Shown: positions 1 through 6,779, numbered from the stretch's first letter. The stretch is DNA of 9,870 bases from Syntrophomonas sp. UBA5288 (GCA_002408445.1 DHSK01000103.1:1-9870), one strand, 5' to 3'. Notes: generated by a model from the letters alone, not told the origin. Made by a program: numbers and translations.

Positions 1-1375
1 TACTTTGGGAGTGATGCTGCCTTATACCCCGTTACATTATTTATTATTTGATCAGGAACTGGAAATCTTAATTATGACCAGTGCCAATATCAGCGATGAC
101 CCGCTTATCACCAGCAACAAAGAAGCCTTGGAGAAACTGGCTGCTATTGCCGACTACTTCCTGGTGCATAATCGTGAGATCTATAATCCGTGTGATGATT
201 CAGTACTAAGAATAACTTCTCTCAATACTCCGCAGTACCTGAGAAGGGCCAGAGGGTTTGTGCCTCAAGGCATTAAAATACCGGTCAGTTCTGAACCTGT
301 TCTGGCGGTTGGCGGGGAAATGAAAAACACCTTTTGTATTACCAGACAGGGAGAGGCTTTTTTAAGCCAGCACTGGGGGGATTTGAACCATTACCGCAAT
401 TACTCCAATTTCCTACATGGCATCGAACGCTTTAAAGCCATGCTGGCAGTCGAGCCCCGGGTTATTGTACATGACCTGCATCCCGATTATCAGACCACCC
501 GCTGGGCCAAAAACCAGGCCGATTTCAGAAAAATAGGAGTTCAACATCATTGGGCTCATATGGCTTCAGCCCTGGCCGATAATGGCCTGGAAGGTGAGAC
601 GCTGGGTCTTGTTTGTGACGGCACCGGGTGGGGTACCGACGGCGCCGTATGGGGGTGTGAGGTACTCAGAGGGGACTATAGGCGTTTTTCCCGCCTGGCG
701 CATCTTAAATACCTGCCTTTACCGGGGGGCGATGTGACAGCGCGTAAACCCTATCGTATGGCTTTGGTATATTTGATGATGGCTCTGGGAGAAAAAGGTT
801 TATCAATTGCTGATAAATATCTGCCGGCCTTGCCGGTTCCGGAAAAAGAATTATTGACCGGCAGTTTACAGAAAAAACCTTCCCGGGAAGTGCAGACTTC
901 CTCCTGCGGTCGTTTGTTTGATGCGGTGTCCGCCTTGCTGGGAATATGTTCGTTGAACAATTATGAAGGCCAGGCGGCGATTGAGCTGGAAGATCTGGCC
1001 GATCCCAACCAGACCGGTTATTATGATTACCTTATTAGTAGAGAAGAAAATATGTGGATAATGGATGTTTTTCCGATGTGGCGGCAATTAGTCACGGAGA
1101 TAACGAAAGGTTGCCCCGTCTCCGCCATGGCGCAGAAATTTCACCTGACCTTAATCCAAATGTTCAGCGAAATGTTGATAAAAGTACGGGATGAAACCGG
1201 ACTAAACAGAGTAGTCCTGAGTGGTGGAGTTTTTCATAATCAGATTCTGCTGACCGGGTTAATGCAAAACCTGACCAGCCAGGATTTTTCTGTTTACCAG
1301 CACCAGCAGGTTCCCCCCGGGGACGGAGGAATATCGCTGGGGCAGGCAATTATAGCGAGTGAGGTGAATGCCTGA
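1..1375 (+). CDS. hypF: Carbamoyltransferase HypF, C-terminal part (5' end outside window)
   Basis: HypF uses carbamoyl phosphate and ATP to make the thiocarbamate on HypE that becomes the cyanide ligand of [NiFe]-hydrogenases. The frame is already open at base 2 (ACT TTG GGA), so the TTG at base 5 is not a start and the gene begins upstream. About 457 residues remain of a protein usually near 750. The first ~75 residues end the YrdC/Sua5-like domain (LPYTPLHYLLF, then MTSANIS and a CDDSV segment). From about residue 95 onward runs the Kae1-like carbamoyltransferase domain, with GGEMKNTFC, HDLHPDY, QHHWAHMAS (metal-binding histidines), CDGTGWGTDGAVWG, CGRLFDAVSALLG, LSGGVFHN and PPGDGGISLGQA. 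The N-terminal acylphosphatase domain and zinc fingers are not in the window. The TGA stop overlaps the hypC ATG by one base, which indicates a tightly coupled operon. Confidence 0.96.
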   Translation, partial: TLGVMLPYTPLHYLLFDQELEILIMTSANISDDPLITSNKEALEKLAAIADYFLVHNREIYNPCDDSVLRITSLNTPQYLRRARGFVPQGIKIPVSSEPVLAVGGEMKNTFCITRQGEAFLSQHWGDLNHYRNYSNFLHGIERFKAMLAVEPRVIVHDLHPDYQTTRWAKNQADFRKIGVQHHWAHMASALADNGLEGETLGLVCDGTGWGTDGAVWGCEVLRGDYRRFSRLAHLKYLPLPGGDVTARKPYRMALVYLMMALGEKGLSIADKYLPALPVPEKELLTGSLQKKPSREVQTSSCGRLFDAVSALLGICSLNNYEGQAAIELEDLADPNQTGYYDYLISREENMWIMDVFPMWRQLVTEITKGCPVSAMAQKFHLTLIQMFSEMLIKVRDETGLNRVVLSGGVFHNQILLTGLMQNLTSQDFSVYQHQQVPPGDGGISLGQAIIASEVNA

Positions 1376-1599
1376 TGTGTTTGGGAGTACCTGGTAAAGT
1401 GGTTAATTTACTCGAATATAATACAGCTACCGTAGATGTCAATGGCAACCAGGTGGATATAAGTGTGAGATTAACTCCTGAGGTTAAGGTGGGAGATTAC
1501 GTACTGATTCATGCCGGATTCGCCATGGAAATAATTGATGAAACAGTGGCGGAGGAAACCATGTATTGGTTAAAGGAGCTGCAACCTGATGAGCTGTGA
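1375..1599 (+). CDS. hypC: Hydrogenase maturation chaperone HypC
   Basis: This 74-residue HypC/HypG/HupF-family protein has the usual family length. It begins with the diagnostic MCLGVPGKV, in which Cys2 (N-terminal after Met removal) binds the Fe(CN)2CO unit and contacts HypD. The conserved HAGFAM segment lies at about residues 46-51. In known systems HypC shuttles iron between HypD and the hydrogenase large-subunit precursor in the cytoplasm. The ATG shares its A with the hypF stop, and a GAGGTGA ribosome-binding site lies at 1361-1367. The 3' end overlaps hypD by 11 bases, so translation of the two is probably coupled. No hydrogenase structural gene is present here to show which enzyme it serves. 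Confidence 0.97.
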   Translation: MCLGVPGKVVNLLEYNTATVDVNGNQVDISVRLTPEVKVGDYVLIHAGFAMEIIDETVAEETMYWLKELQPDEL

Positions 1600-2668
1600 T
1601 ACTACCTATATTGATTACTTATTAAAGGAAATACAGCGGGAAGAGCGGCCGGTGGCCTTTATGGAAGTTTGCGGTACCCATACCATGGCCATTGCCAAGA
1701 GTGGTATTCGCAATTTATTGCCTCCCGGCTTTAAGCTTCTTTCCGGTCCCGGCTGTCCGGTATGTGTTACTGCTCAGGGGGATATAGATGCAGTCATAGA
1801 ATTAGTGAGGCAGCCGCAGATCACCCTGGTTACCTTCGGAGACATGATGAGGGTACCCGGTACGCATAGTTCCTTACAGGAAGAACGCAGCCGCGGTGCC
1901 GATATTCGGATAGCTTATTCGCCCCTTGATGCGCTGGAGATAGCTCGTAAAAATCCTGACCGGGAAGTCGTTTTCCTGGGGATAGGATTCGAAACCACGG
2001 CGCCAGCCGTAGGTATTACGGTTGAACAGGCTGCCGCTGAGCATTTATCCAATTTTGCGGTTTTCTCTTTACATAAGCTGGTGCCGCCGGCCTTGGAAGT
2101 TATTTTTTCCGATCCGGACATAAAAGTGGACGGCTTGATTTGTCCCGGTCATGTTTCGGCCGTAATAGGGATTGAACCGTATAGCGTTTTAGCTGAAAAG
2201 TATCATAAACCCTGTGTGATAACCGGTTTTGAAACTAAGGATATCCTGGAGGGCCTGGTAATGCTGTTGAGGCAACTGCACCGTAATCGTGCCGTGGCTG
2301 AAATTCAGTACCGCCGGGTAGTGAAAAATGCGGGCAATAAAGTAGCCCGGGAAACCTTGAAACGGGTATTTAAACCTACCGATGCCCGCTGGAGAGGGTT
2401 AGGGCTGATTCCTGCCAGCGGACTGGAATTACAGGAGGAGTATCGGGAATTTGATGCCCGCTGCAGATTTGCAATTCCTTATATTGAAGATATACCGATC
2501 AAAGGTTGTGCCTGCGGGGATGTATTGACCGGCAAGATTACTCCCCATGATTGTCTGCTTTTCGGTAAAGCCTGTACTCCGCTGCGCCCGGTTGGACCTT
2601 GCATGGTCTCGCATGAAGGAGCCTGTGCGGCTTATTACTGGTATACTCCATTGAAGGGAAGAGATTAA
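1589..2668 (+). CDS. hypD: Hydrogenase Fe-S maturation scaffold HypD
   Basis: HypD is the [4Fe-4S] scaffold on which, together with HypC, the Fe(CN)2CO group of [NiFe]-hydrogenases is assembled. The 359-residue protein has normal family length and every signature is visible: FMEVCGTHT (Cys28), GPGCPVC (Cys56 and Cys59), GFETTAPA, CPGHVS, and a C-terminal cysteine-rich cluster region (GCACGDVLTG, then DCLLFGKACTP and GPCMVSHEGACAAYY). The ATG at 1589 follows AAAGGAG at 1572-1578 with a 10-base spacer and lies inside the end of hypC. The TAA stop directly abuts the hypE ATG. It is the third gene of the hypF-C-D-E operon, with nothing to suggest decay. Confidence 0.98.
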   Translation: MSCDTTYIDYLLKEIQREERPVAFMEVCGTHTMAIAKSGIRNLLPPGFKLLSGPGCPVCVTAQGDIDAVIELVRQPQITLVTFGDMMRVPGTHSSLQEERSRGADIRIAYSPLDALEIARKNPDREVVFLGIGFETTAPAVGITVEQAAAEHLSNFAVFSLHKLVPPALEVIFSDPDIKVDGLICPGHVSAVIGIEPYSVLAEKYHKPCVITGFETKDILEGLVMLLRQLHRNRAVAEIQYRRVVKNAGNKVARETLKRVFKPTDARWRGLGLIPASGLELQEEYREFDARCRFAIPYIEDIPIKGCACGDVLTGKITPHDCLLFGKACTPLRPVGPCMVSHEGACAAYYWYTPLKGRD

Positions 2669-3679
2669 ATGAGTACTGATCGCGTATTAATGGCACATGG
2701 AAGTGGCGGACTCATGAGCCAGCAGCTGATTGATGAAGTATTTAAAAAGGCTTGGAATAATTCTTACCTGGACCCCATGATGGATGGGGCCTTATTTGAA
2801 GTATCACCTGGAAGAATGGCCATGTCCACGGATTCATTTGTTATTACTCCGGTTTTCTTTCCGGGAGGAGACATAGGCAAGCTGGCTATATGCGGTACGG
2901 TTAACGATCTGGTAGCGTGCGGTGCCACTCCATTATACATGTCGACCGCTTTTATCATAGAGGAAGGTTTGCTTTTATCTGACCTGAAAAAGATAGCCGA
3001 ATCTATGGCGGCCACCGCCCAAAAAGCCGGAGTGAAGCTGGTAACCGGAGATACCAAGGTGGTCGAAAAGGGCAGTGCGGACGGTTTATTCATTAATACT
3101 ACCGGAATCGGTGTTATACCTTCCGGCATTGATTACCGGCCGGCCTGTATCAAGCCCGGAGACCGGATTATTGTAACTGGGAATATGGGTGACCACGGTT
3201 TGGCTATTCTGGCTAAACGGGAAGGTTTAAGTTTTTCCACCCCGGCGGTGAGTGACTGTGCCCCTCTTTATCAAATCGGGCGAACCCTGCAGAAATATGG
3301 GGCCGATGTCAGGTGTATGCGTGATCCCACCCGGGGTGGCCTGGCCACGGTATTAAATGAACTGGCAGACCAGGCCGGTGTGGGTATACTCGTAAAAGAA
3401 AGGGAAATACCGGTATCCCCGGTGGTGCAGGGAGCTTGTGATATGTTGGGATTGGACCCGCTCTATATGGCTAATGAAGGCAAGATGGTTATATTTACAG
3501 CCCCGGCCCAAGCCCAGGAGGTACTGAAGGACTTACAAGCTCTGCCGGAAGCCAGAGATGCGGCTATTATCGGGGAAGTAATACCTGAACCAAGGGATAT
3601 GGTGTTGATTGAGACTGAACTGGGTGCCCAGCGTATCATAGGGATGTTGGAAGGGGAGCATGTACCCCGAATATGTTAA
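2669..3679 (+). CDS. hypE: Hydrogenase maturation protein HypE (carbamoyl dehydratase)
   Basis: HypE belongs to the PurM/AIR-synthase-like family and dehydrates its C-terminal S-carboxamide to a thiocyanate, the CN donor to HypC-HypD. The 336-residue product has the family's expected length. N-terminal AHGSGG, MSTDSFV, CGTVNDLVACGATP, VTGDTKV and MRDPTRGGLATVLNE form the ATP-binding PurM fold. The chain ends in the required PRIC, with Cys336 as the residue that HypF carbamoylates. The ATG follows the hypD stop without a gap, and a purine-rich GAAGGGAAGAG just upstream serves as ribosome-binding site. It is the last gene of the operon; an intrinsic terminator follows 26 bases after the stop. 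No hypA or hypB is visible, so nickel-insertion genes must lie elsewhere. Confidence 0.98.
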   Translation: MSTDRVLMAHGSGGLMSQQLIDEVFKKAWNNSYLDPMMDGALFEVSPGRMAMSTDSFVITPVFFPGGDIGKLAICGTVNDLVACGATPLYMSTAFIIEEGLLLSDLKKIAESMAATAQKAGVKLVTGDTKVVEKGSADGLFINTTGIGVIPSGIDYRPACIKPGDRIIVTGNMGDHGLAILAKREGLSFSTPAVSDCAPLYQIGRTLQKYGADVRCMRDPTRGGLATVLNELADQAGVGILVKEREIPVSPVVQGACDMLGLDPLYMANEGKMVIFTAPAQAQEVLKDLQALPEARDAAIIGEVIPEPRDMVLIETELGAQRIIGMLEGEHVPRIC

Positions 3680-3705
3680 AATAATGATCCTCTAATACGT
3701 AATTT

Positions 3706-3735
3706 AGGCGGGAAACAATTCCCGTCTATTTTATT
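3706..3735 (+). terminator. Intrinsic terminator of the hyp operon
   Basis: A 9-bp stem (3706-3714 with 3719-3727, one G-U pair, ACAA loop) is followed by the T-rich run ATTTTATT. It sits 26 bases after the hypE stop, where the hypF-C-D-E transcript should end. Confidence 0.85.
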
Positions 3736-3754
3736 AGTACCAAAATACTGTTCT

Positions 3755-3836
3755 TGTCATTCTGAACGCAGTGAAGAATCTTGCCGGTATTGATGATTAA
3801 CAAGGGAAGGATCCTTCGTTAACCTTCAGGATGACG
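3755..3836. repeat. MITE-like imperfect inverted repeat (TGTCATTCTGA...TCAGGATGACG)
   Basis: The left arm at 3755-3782 starts TGTCATTCTGAACGCAG. The right arm at about 3804-3836 ends CTTCAGGATGACG. They are imperfect reverse complements around a short centre. From memory, elements with ends like GTCATTCTGAGCGCAGCGAAG and CTTCGCTCAGGATGAC are dispersed in many environmental bacterial genomes, and this looks like one slightly diverged copy. It encodes nothing and lies between the hyp terminator and the minus-strand RNA locus. No clear target-site duplication is visible. Confidence 0.7.
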
Positions 3837-3894
3837 CATTTTCATAAGTGGTTGCGGCATGCAGCCATGGATGGTTAGTAGGGGAATGGCCGTA

Positions 3895-3931
3895 GAAAAA
3901 AATACTGCCCGCCTGCAGGCAACAAGCGGGC
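3895..3931 (-). terminator. Intrinsic terminator, minus strand, end of the RNA locus
   Basis: Read on the minus strand, GCCCGC (3931-3926) pairs with GCGGGC (3912-3907) around a 13-base loop. AGT and then seven T residues (3902-3896) follow. The T run is present only on the minus strand, which fixes the direction. It is the third terminator met by transcription coming from the tandem RNAs. Confidence 0.65.
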
Positions 3932-3954
3932 TGAAAGAAGATTGGGAGAATATG

Positions 3955-3975
3955 TTAAAACCACTATGGTTTTAA
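3955..3975. other. Short perfect hairpin of unknown role
   Basis: TTAAAACC (3955-3962) and GGTTTTAA (3968-3975) form an 8-bp perfect palindrome around a 5-base loop, between the second and third minus-strand terminators. There is no T run on either side, so it is not an obvious terminator. It could be a protein-binding operator or simply a transcript hairpin. Confidence 0.35.
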
Positions 3976-4004
3976 ACCGTATTTAATTTATTGGCAAACT
4001 TATG

Positions 4005-4041
4005 TTAAATAAGAAAGTCGTGGCCTTGAAAAGGTCACGAC
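4005..4041 (-). terminator. Intrinsic terminator following RNA copy A (minus strand)
   Basis: On the minus strand GTCGTG-A-CCTT pairs with AAGG-C-CACGAC around a TTC loop (stem 4041-4017, one A-C mismatch), followed by TTTCTTATTT. It begins about 33 bases after the closing helix of RNA copy A. The plus-strand stem is slightly better (G-U instead of A-C), but only the minus strand has the T tract. Confidence 0.7.
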
Positions 4042-4073
4042 CAGATGCCTTATATACTTTATAAGTCATCCAG

Positions 4074-4168
4074 TTCTCCTTTCCAAATCACGGGAGGTAT
4101 AGCTGTTTCCGGCTACACCCAAAGGCTGCGTTCCTTAGTAATAACCGTAGGAACACCAGCTCGGAGAA
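4074..4168 (-). ncRNA. Structured RNA, copy A of a tandem pair (riboswitch-like, family unconfirmed)
   Basis: Read 5' to 3' on the minus strand (4168 to 4074), this 95-nt element folds as a three-way junction. P1 is TTCTCC with GGAGAA. P2 (4160-4125) is GCTG/GTTCCT with AGGAAC/CAGC and has a CTACGG-containing apical region. P3 (4119-4096) is GGTGTAGC with GCTATACC around a GGAAAC-containing loop. The 3' strand, CCCGTGATTTGGAAAGGAG, can place CCGT against the ACGG of P2 as a pseudoknot. P3 contains a G-U pair on this strand that would be A-C on the other, and a terminator follows only on this strand, so the direction is well supported. The layout recalls the Moco/tungsten-cofactor RNA motif from memory only; that name is unverified. 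Confidence 0.7.
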
Positions 4169-4179
4169 TTAGTATGTTA

Positions 4180-4232
4180 TTTTAAAAACAATAAAGGGAC
4201 AGGTGTTTCGAAAGAAAGCACACCTCTCCCTT
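4180..4232 (-). terminator. Intrinsic terminator following RNA copy B (minus strand)
   Basis: On the minus strand AAGGGA-G-AGGTGT (4232-4220) pairs with ACACCT-G-TCCCTT (4206-4194), two 6-bp helices separated by one mismatch. TATTGTTTTTAAAA follows. It lies between the two RNA copies, so it would end the copy-B transcript or allow partial read-through into copy A. Confidence 0.8.
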
Positions 4233-4251
4233 ATATGCAAAACTGAGATTG

Positions 4252-4345
4252 CTCCTTTCCAAATCACGGGAGGCACAGACGTTTCCCTCTATACCCAGGT
4301 TTTGAAACCATAGTATTATCCACCGTAGGATTTCAAAACTCGGAG
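4252..4345 (-). ncRNA. Structured RNA, copy B of a tandem pair (first transcribed)
   Basis: This is the second occurrence of the copy-A fold, 178 bases away, read from 4345 to 4252. The 22-base 3' core (4252-4273) is identical to that of copy A (4076-4097), and CCTACGGT and the GGAAAC loop are kept. The helices differ in sequence but keep pairing: P2 is GTTTTGAAA with TTTCAAAAC (4339-4299), and P3 is GGTATAGA with TCTGTGCC (4295-4272). Such compensatory change between copies is strong evidence for a selected RNA structure. P1 is only CTCC/GGAG here. The ACGG of P2 and CCGT of the 3' strand can again form a pseudoknot. The family is not confirmed. Confidence 0.72.
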
Positions 4346-4365
4346 ACTATTAGGTTGTTTTGTTA

Positions 4366-4394
4366 AAAATACCATAAAATGCTCATAAAAGCAA
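4366..4394 (-). promoter_or_regulatory. Candidate promoter for the tandem RNAs (minus strand)
   Basis: On the minus strand TTGCTT (4394-4389), a 17-base spacer and TATTTT (4371-4366), preceded by TGG as an extended -10, would start RNA near 4359. That is about 12 bases before the first conserved base of copy B. The spacing is ideal, but the match is by eye in an AT-rich stretch. Confidence 0.45.
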
Positions 4395-4451
4395 CATTAA
4401 TTAACATTGGAAATTCAAAAAACCCAATTGAAAAATATTATAAGATTGCTG

Positions 4452-4480
4452 TTAACCTCACCAAAATTATTAACGATAAT
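4452..4480 (+). promoter_or_regulatory. Candidate promoter of the guanylate-kinase-like gene
   Basis: TTAACC (4452-4457), a 17-base spacer and GATAAT (4475-4480) give a plausible sigma-A promoter with a start near 4487. The AAAGGGGG at 4496-4503 looks like a ribosome-binding site but lies 36 bases before the ATG at 4540. The leader is AT-rich, so chance matches are likely. Confidence 0.35.
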
Positions 4481-4539
4481 AAATATGTAACATAGAAAGG
4501 GGGACAGCTGCTCTGGCCTTTGCGGTCGAGTGGCGTGAT

Positions 4540-5328
4540 ATGAAATTATTTATTCTTAATGGTGCGGCTGCTTCCGGTAAGACTTCATTAATGGATTATC
4601 TGCTGCTTAATGATGCGGATTTTCTCGAGCGGATCGTTTCTTTTACCACCCGGCCACCCAGAAAAAATGAACTTGATAAACGCGATTATTATTTTATTTC
4701 CAATGAGCAATATCTTCAATACCGGTTGAACCGGAACATTGTTGAAGAGGTAACCTATATGGATAATCGCTATGGAGTCACCAATGATGAATTAACCCGG
4801 GTTAATAATACCAATAAGAATGGCCTGGCCATTATGAACACTGAAGGAATAAGGGCTTTCAAAAAAAGTCTTGGTGCTCAGAACGTGGTCAGCATCTTTA
4901 TCCATCGCGACTTAAAAGAAATCATAAATTCCATAATGGGCCGGGAATCGAGTGAAAAGGAAAAACGGGCACGGATAGAACTGGCCAAAATTGAGATGCT
5001 GGATATGAATAGTTGTGATTATGTGGTCTATAATATTGGTTCACTGGCCGAGGCTTATGATCAACTGCTGAATATTATTAAAAAAGAGATAAATGCCAGG
5101 CCCATAAACATGGAAATTAAGCCGGGGGAAAGATACCGGCATTTTAAGGGTGATGTTTACGAAATAATCACTACCGCTCTCTATACTGAAAATTTTTGCC
5201 CTCTGGTAGTCTACAAAGACATCAATACCGGTATAGACTATGCACGTCCCTATGAGCTTTTCTGCGGTAAAAAGGAATTAAAAACGGAAAACCGAATCGT
5301 TAACCGCTTTGAGCTGGTTAAAGAATAG
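4540..5328 (+). CDS. Guanylate-kinase-like P-loop protein fused to a DUF1653 domain
   Basis: The 262-residue protein joins two domains. Residues 1-185 resemble guanylate kinase: Walker A GAAASGKT (8-15), the GMP-binding SFTTRPPR (34-41), a DYYFIS segment (49-54), EEVTYMDNRYG (69-79, the usual substrate YG), and an arginine-rich lid (135-145). In canonical guanylate kinase the strand before the lid reads LLDIDxQG; here it is IMNTEG (98-103), so a conserved acidic residue is replaced by Asn100. Residues about 194-245 match DUF1653 (KPGERYRHFKGDVYEII, then PLVVYKD and RPYELF). I infer nucleotide binding, but not necessarily GMP kinase activity. The ATG is chosen because the P-loop starts seven residues later. 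It has no good ribosome-binding site at normal distance. The gene stands alone on its strand and converges on the CoA-transferase gene. Confidence 0.85.
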   Translation: MKLFILNGAAASGKTSLMDYLLLNDADFLERIVSFTTRPPRKNELDKRDYYFISNEQYLQYRLNRNIVEEVTYMDNRYGVTNDELTRVNNTNKNGLAIMNTEGIRAFKKSLGAQNVVSIFIHRDLKEIINSIMGRESSEKEKRARIELAKIEMLDMNSCDYVVYNIGSLAEAYDQLLNIIKKEINARPINMEIKPGERYRHFKGDVYEIITTALYTENFCPLVVYKDINTGIDYARPYELFCGKKELKTENRIVNRFELVKE

Positions 5329-5353
5329 TGTAATGGAGATGTATGGCAGTTTA

Positions 5354-5401
5354 ATGGGCAGTTGTTATAAGCTGTCCTCAGACTGTCAAAAAAATGCCCA
5401 T
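5354..5401. terminator. Weak hairpin between convergent genes, possible terminator
   Basis: ATGGGCA (5354-5360) pairs with TGCCCAT (5395-5401) around a long loop. On the minus strand, just after the CoA-transferase stop, there is a run of seven T residues (5394-5388). This is the only terminator-like structure between the two convergent stops, and it is poor in either direction. Confidence 0.3.
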
Positions 5402-5410
5402 ACCCCAGAG

Positions 5411-6754
5411 CTATGATATTTTATTACTCCTGATCCATATCTTCATTTTTTCTGCTTCCTTAATCAATTCCTCGCGAAAATCAGGATGGGCGATATTTAT
5501 CAAGGCTTCAGCTCTTTGCCAGGTAGTTTGACCTTTCATCAAAGCCTTGCCATATTCGGTAACTACGTAGAAATTTGCAGCCCGGTGGCTGGATACGGCA
5601 CCGCCGGGGGTGATAATTGGTTTGATACGTGATTCCAATTTCCCGCTTTTGTTTACTACCGTCGAAGTAAGACAAACGAATCCCTTGCCACCTTCAGATT
5701 TATAGGAACCCAATATATAGTCTAACTGACCGCCGGTACCTGAAATTTGTCTGGTTCCCGCTGATTCGGCGCAAGCCTGTCCATAGAGGTCGATCTCAAT
5801 GGCATTATTGATGGCTACCACTTTATTATTCCGGGCTATTATGTAAGGGTCATTAGTATAGTCTACCGGATACAGGGCGCAGGCCGGATTCTCATCCAGA
5901 AAATCATAAAGTTTGCTGCTGCCCATGGCGAAGGTATATACCATTTTACGCTTATCAATCTGTTTACGGCGCCCGGTCAGGCGTCCTGCTTCATACATGT
6001 CAACAAATGAATCAACCAGCATTTCTGTATGTACGCCCAGGTCCTTAAGGTCGGATTGGGCGATCATGCTTCCAATAGCATTAGGCATTGCGCCGATGCC
6101 CAACTGCAAACAGGCGCCGTCCTCAATTTCTTTCAGCACCAGCCGGGCTATTTTTTGGTCTGTCTCCGAAAAGGGGGTCTCTGGAAGCTCAAGCAGCGGC
6201 CTGTTATCGCCCTCAACAATATAGTCGATGTCAGATATATGAAGGGATTCTCTTGATCCCCCGAGACATTTTGGGACGGAGGTATTTACTTCAGCAATGG
6301 TAATACGTGCAACATCACAGATGGCCGGGGTCATAGAGCTGGATGTACCCAGGTTAAAGTAGCCATGTTTGTCCATCGGAGTAACTTTGATAAAAGCTAC
6401 ATCGACCGGCACATGACCTCTTTCGTAATAGGCAGGTGTTTCATGGTAAAGCATGGGCATGAAATAACAAAGCCCTTGATCGTGCAATTTGCGGCTGGCC
6501 GCACTGAAATGCCAATCATTATAAATAAAATGTTCCTTGTTCGGATCGGCCAATACTGCCTGGGGTTGAAAAGGGCAGGTAGTAGTAATTATATTAACAT
6601 TAGTTAATTCATCTTTACGTTTAGCCAGGGCCTCATCGAGAAAGGCGGAAGCCATCATAAATTCACCATAGTTCACCGTATCCCCGGACTTAACTACTTT
6701 AACGGCCTCATCCGCTGTTACGAGTTTCCTTTGGTATTCTTCCTTATAATCCAC
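5411..6754 (-). CDS. Acetyl-CoA hydrolase/transferase family CoA-transferase (butyryl- or 4-hydroxybutyryl-CoA:acetate type), copy 1
   Basis: This family exchanges CoA between acetyl-CoA and a short-chain acid, forming a glutamyl-CoA intermediate. The 447-residue protein shows the family motifs: [14 protein letters not shown] (79-92), [10 protein letters not shown] near residue 130, the glycine loop [11 protein letters not shown] (218-228), [10 protein letters not shown] with Glu244 as probable catalytic residue, and [13 protein letters not shown] (338-350). I place the start at the GTG at 6754-6752. GGGAGG lies just before it, and the next codons (DYKEEY) line up with the ATG-started paralogue (NYMEEY); the open frame reaches a TTG at 6772, but that would sit on the ribosome-binding site. 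A separate promoter and leader hairpin precede it. Family context suggests butyrate activation; the exact acid cannot be read from sequence. Confidence 0.93.
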   Translation of the reverse strand: MDYKEEYQRKLVTADEAVKVVKSGDTVNYGEFMMASAFLDEALAKRKDELTNVNIITTTCPFQPQAVLADPNKEHFIYNDWHFSAASRKLHDQGLCYFMPMLYHETPAYYERGHVPVDVAFIKVTPMDKHGYFNLGTSSSMTPAICDVARITIAEVNTSVPKCLGGSRESLHISDIDYIVEGDNRPLLELPETPFSETDQKIARLVLKEIEDGACLQLGIGAMPNAIGSMIAQSDLKDLGVHTEMLVDSFVDMYEAGRLTGRRKQIDKRKMVYTFAMGSSKLYDFLDENPACALYPVDYTNDPYIIARNNKVVAINNAIEIDLYGQACAESAGTRQISGTGGQLDYILGSYKSEGGKGFVCLTSTVVNKSGKLESRIKPIITPGGAVSSHRAANFYVVTEYGKALMKGQTTWQRAEALINIAHPDFREELIKEAEKMKIWIRSNKIS

Positions 6755-6779
6755 CGATATAATTCCTCCCAACGTAATT

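Noticed and set aside
5..7. TTG as the start of the first gene
   Set aside because: The frame is open to the window edge and the protein begins in the middle of the YrdC-like domain of HypF, so this is an internal codon of a truncated gene.
2764..3129. 121-codon open frame antisense to hypE
   Set aside because: It lies wholly inside the conserved hypE coding sequence, has no ribosome-binding site that I could see, and no recognisable protein features. Similar antisense frames inside hypF, hypD, the CoA-transferases and the dehydrogenase were dropped for the same reason.
4074..4345. Reading the tandem elements on the plus strand as a riboswitch for the guanylate-kinase-like gene
   Set aside because: On the plus strand the P3 helices gain A-C mismatches where the minus strand has G-U pairs, no T tract follows any of the adjacent hairpins, and 190 or more AT-rich bases with their own promoter-like signal separate them from the gene.
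4074..4345. Two-unit CRISPR array
   Set aside because: The identical 22-base core occurs only twice, and the intervening 150 or so bases carry conserved, covarying structure rather than a 30 to 40 base spacer.
6755..6772. Longer N-terminus of CoA-transferase copy 1 from the TTG at 6772
   Set aside because: The extra codons are the ribosome-binding site itself (GGGAGG), and the paralogue aligns from the GTG at 6754.
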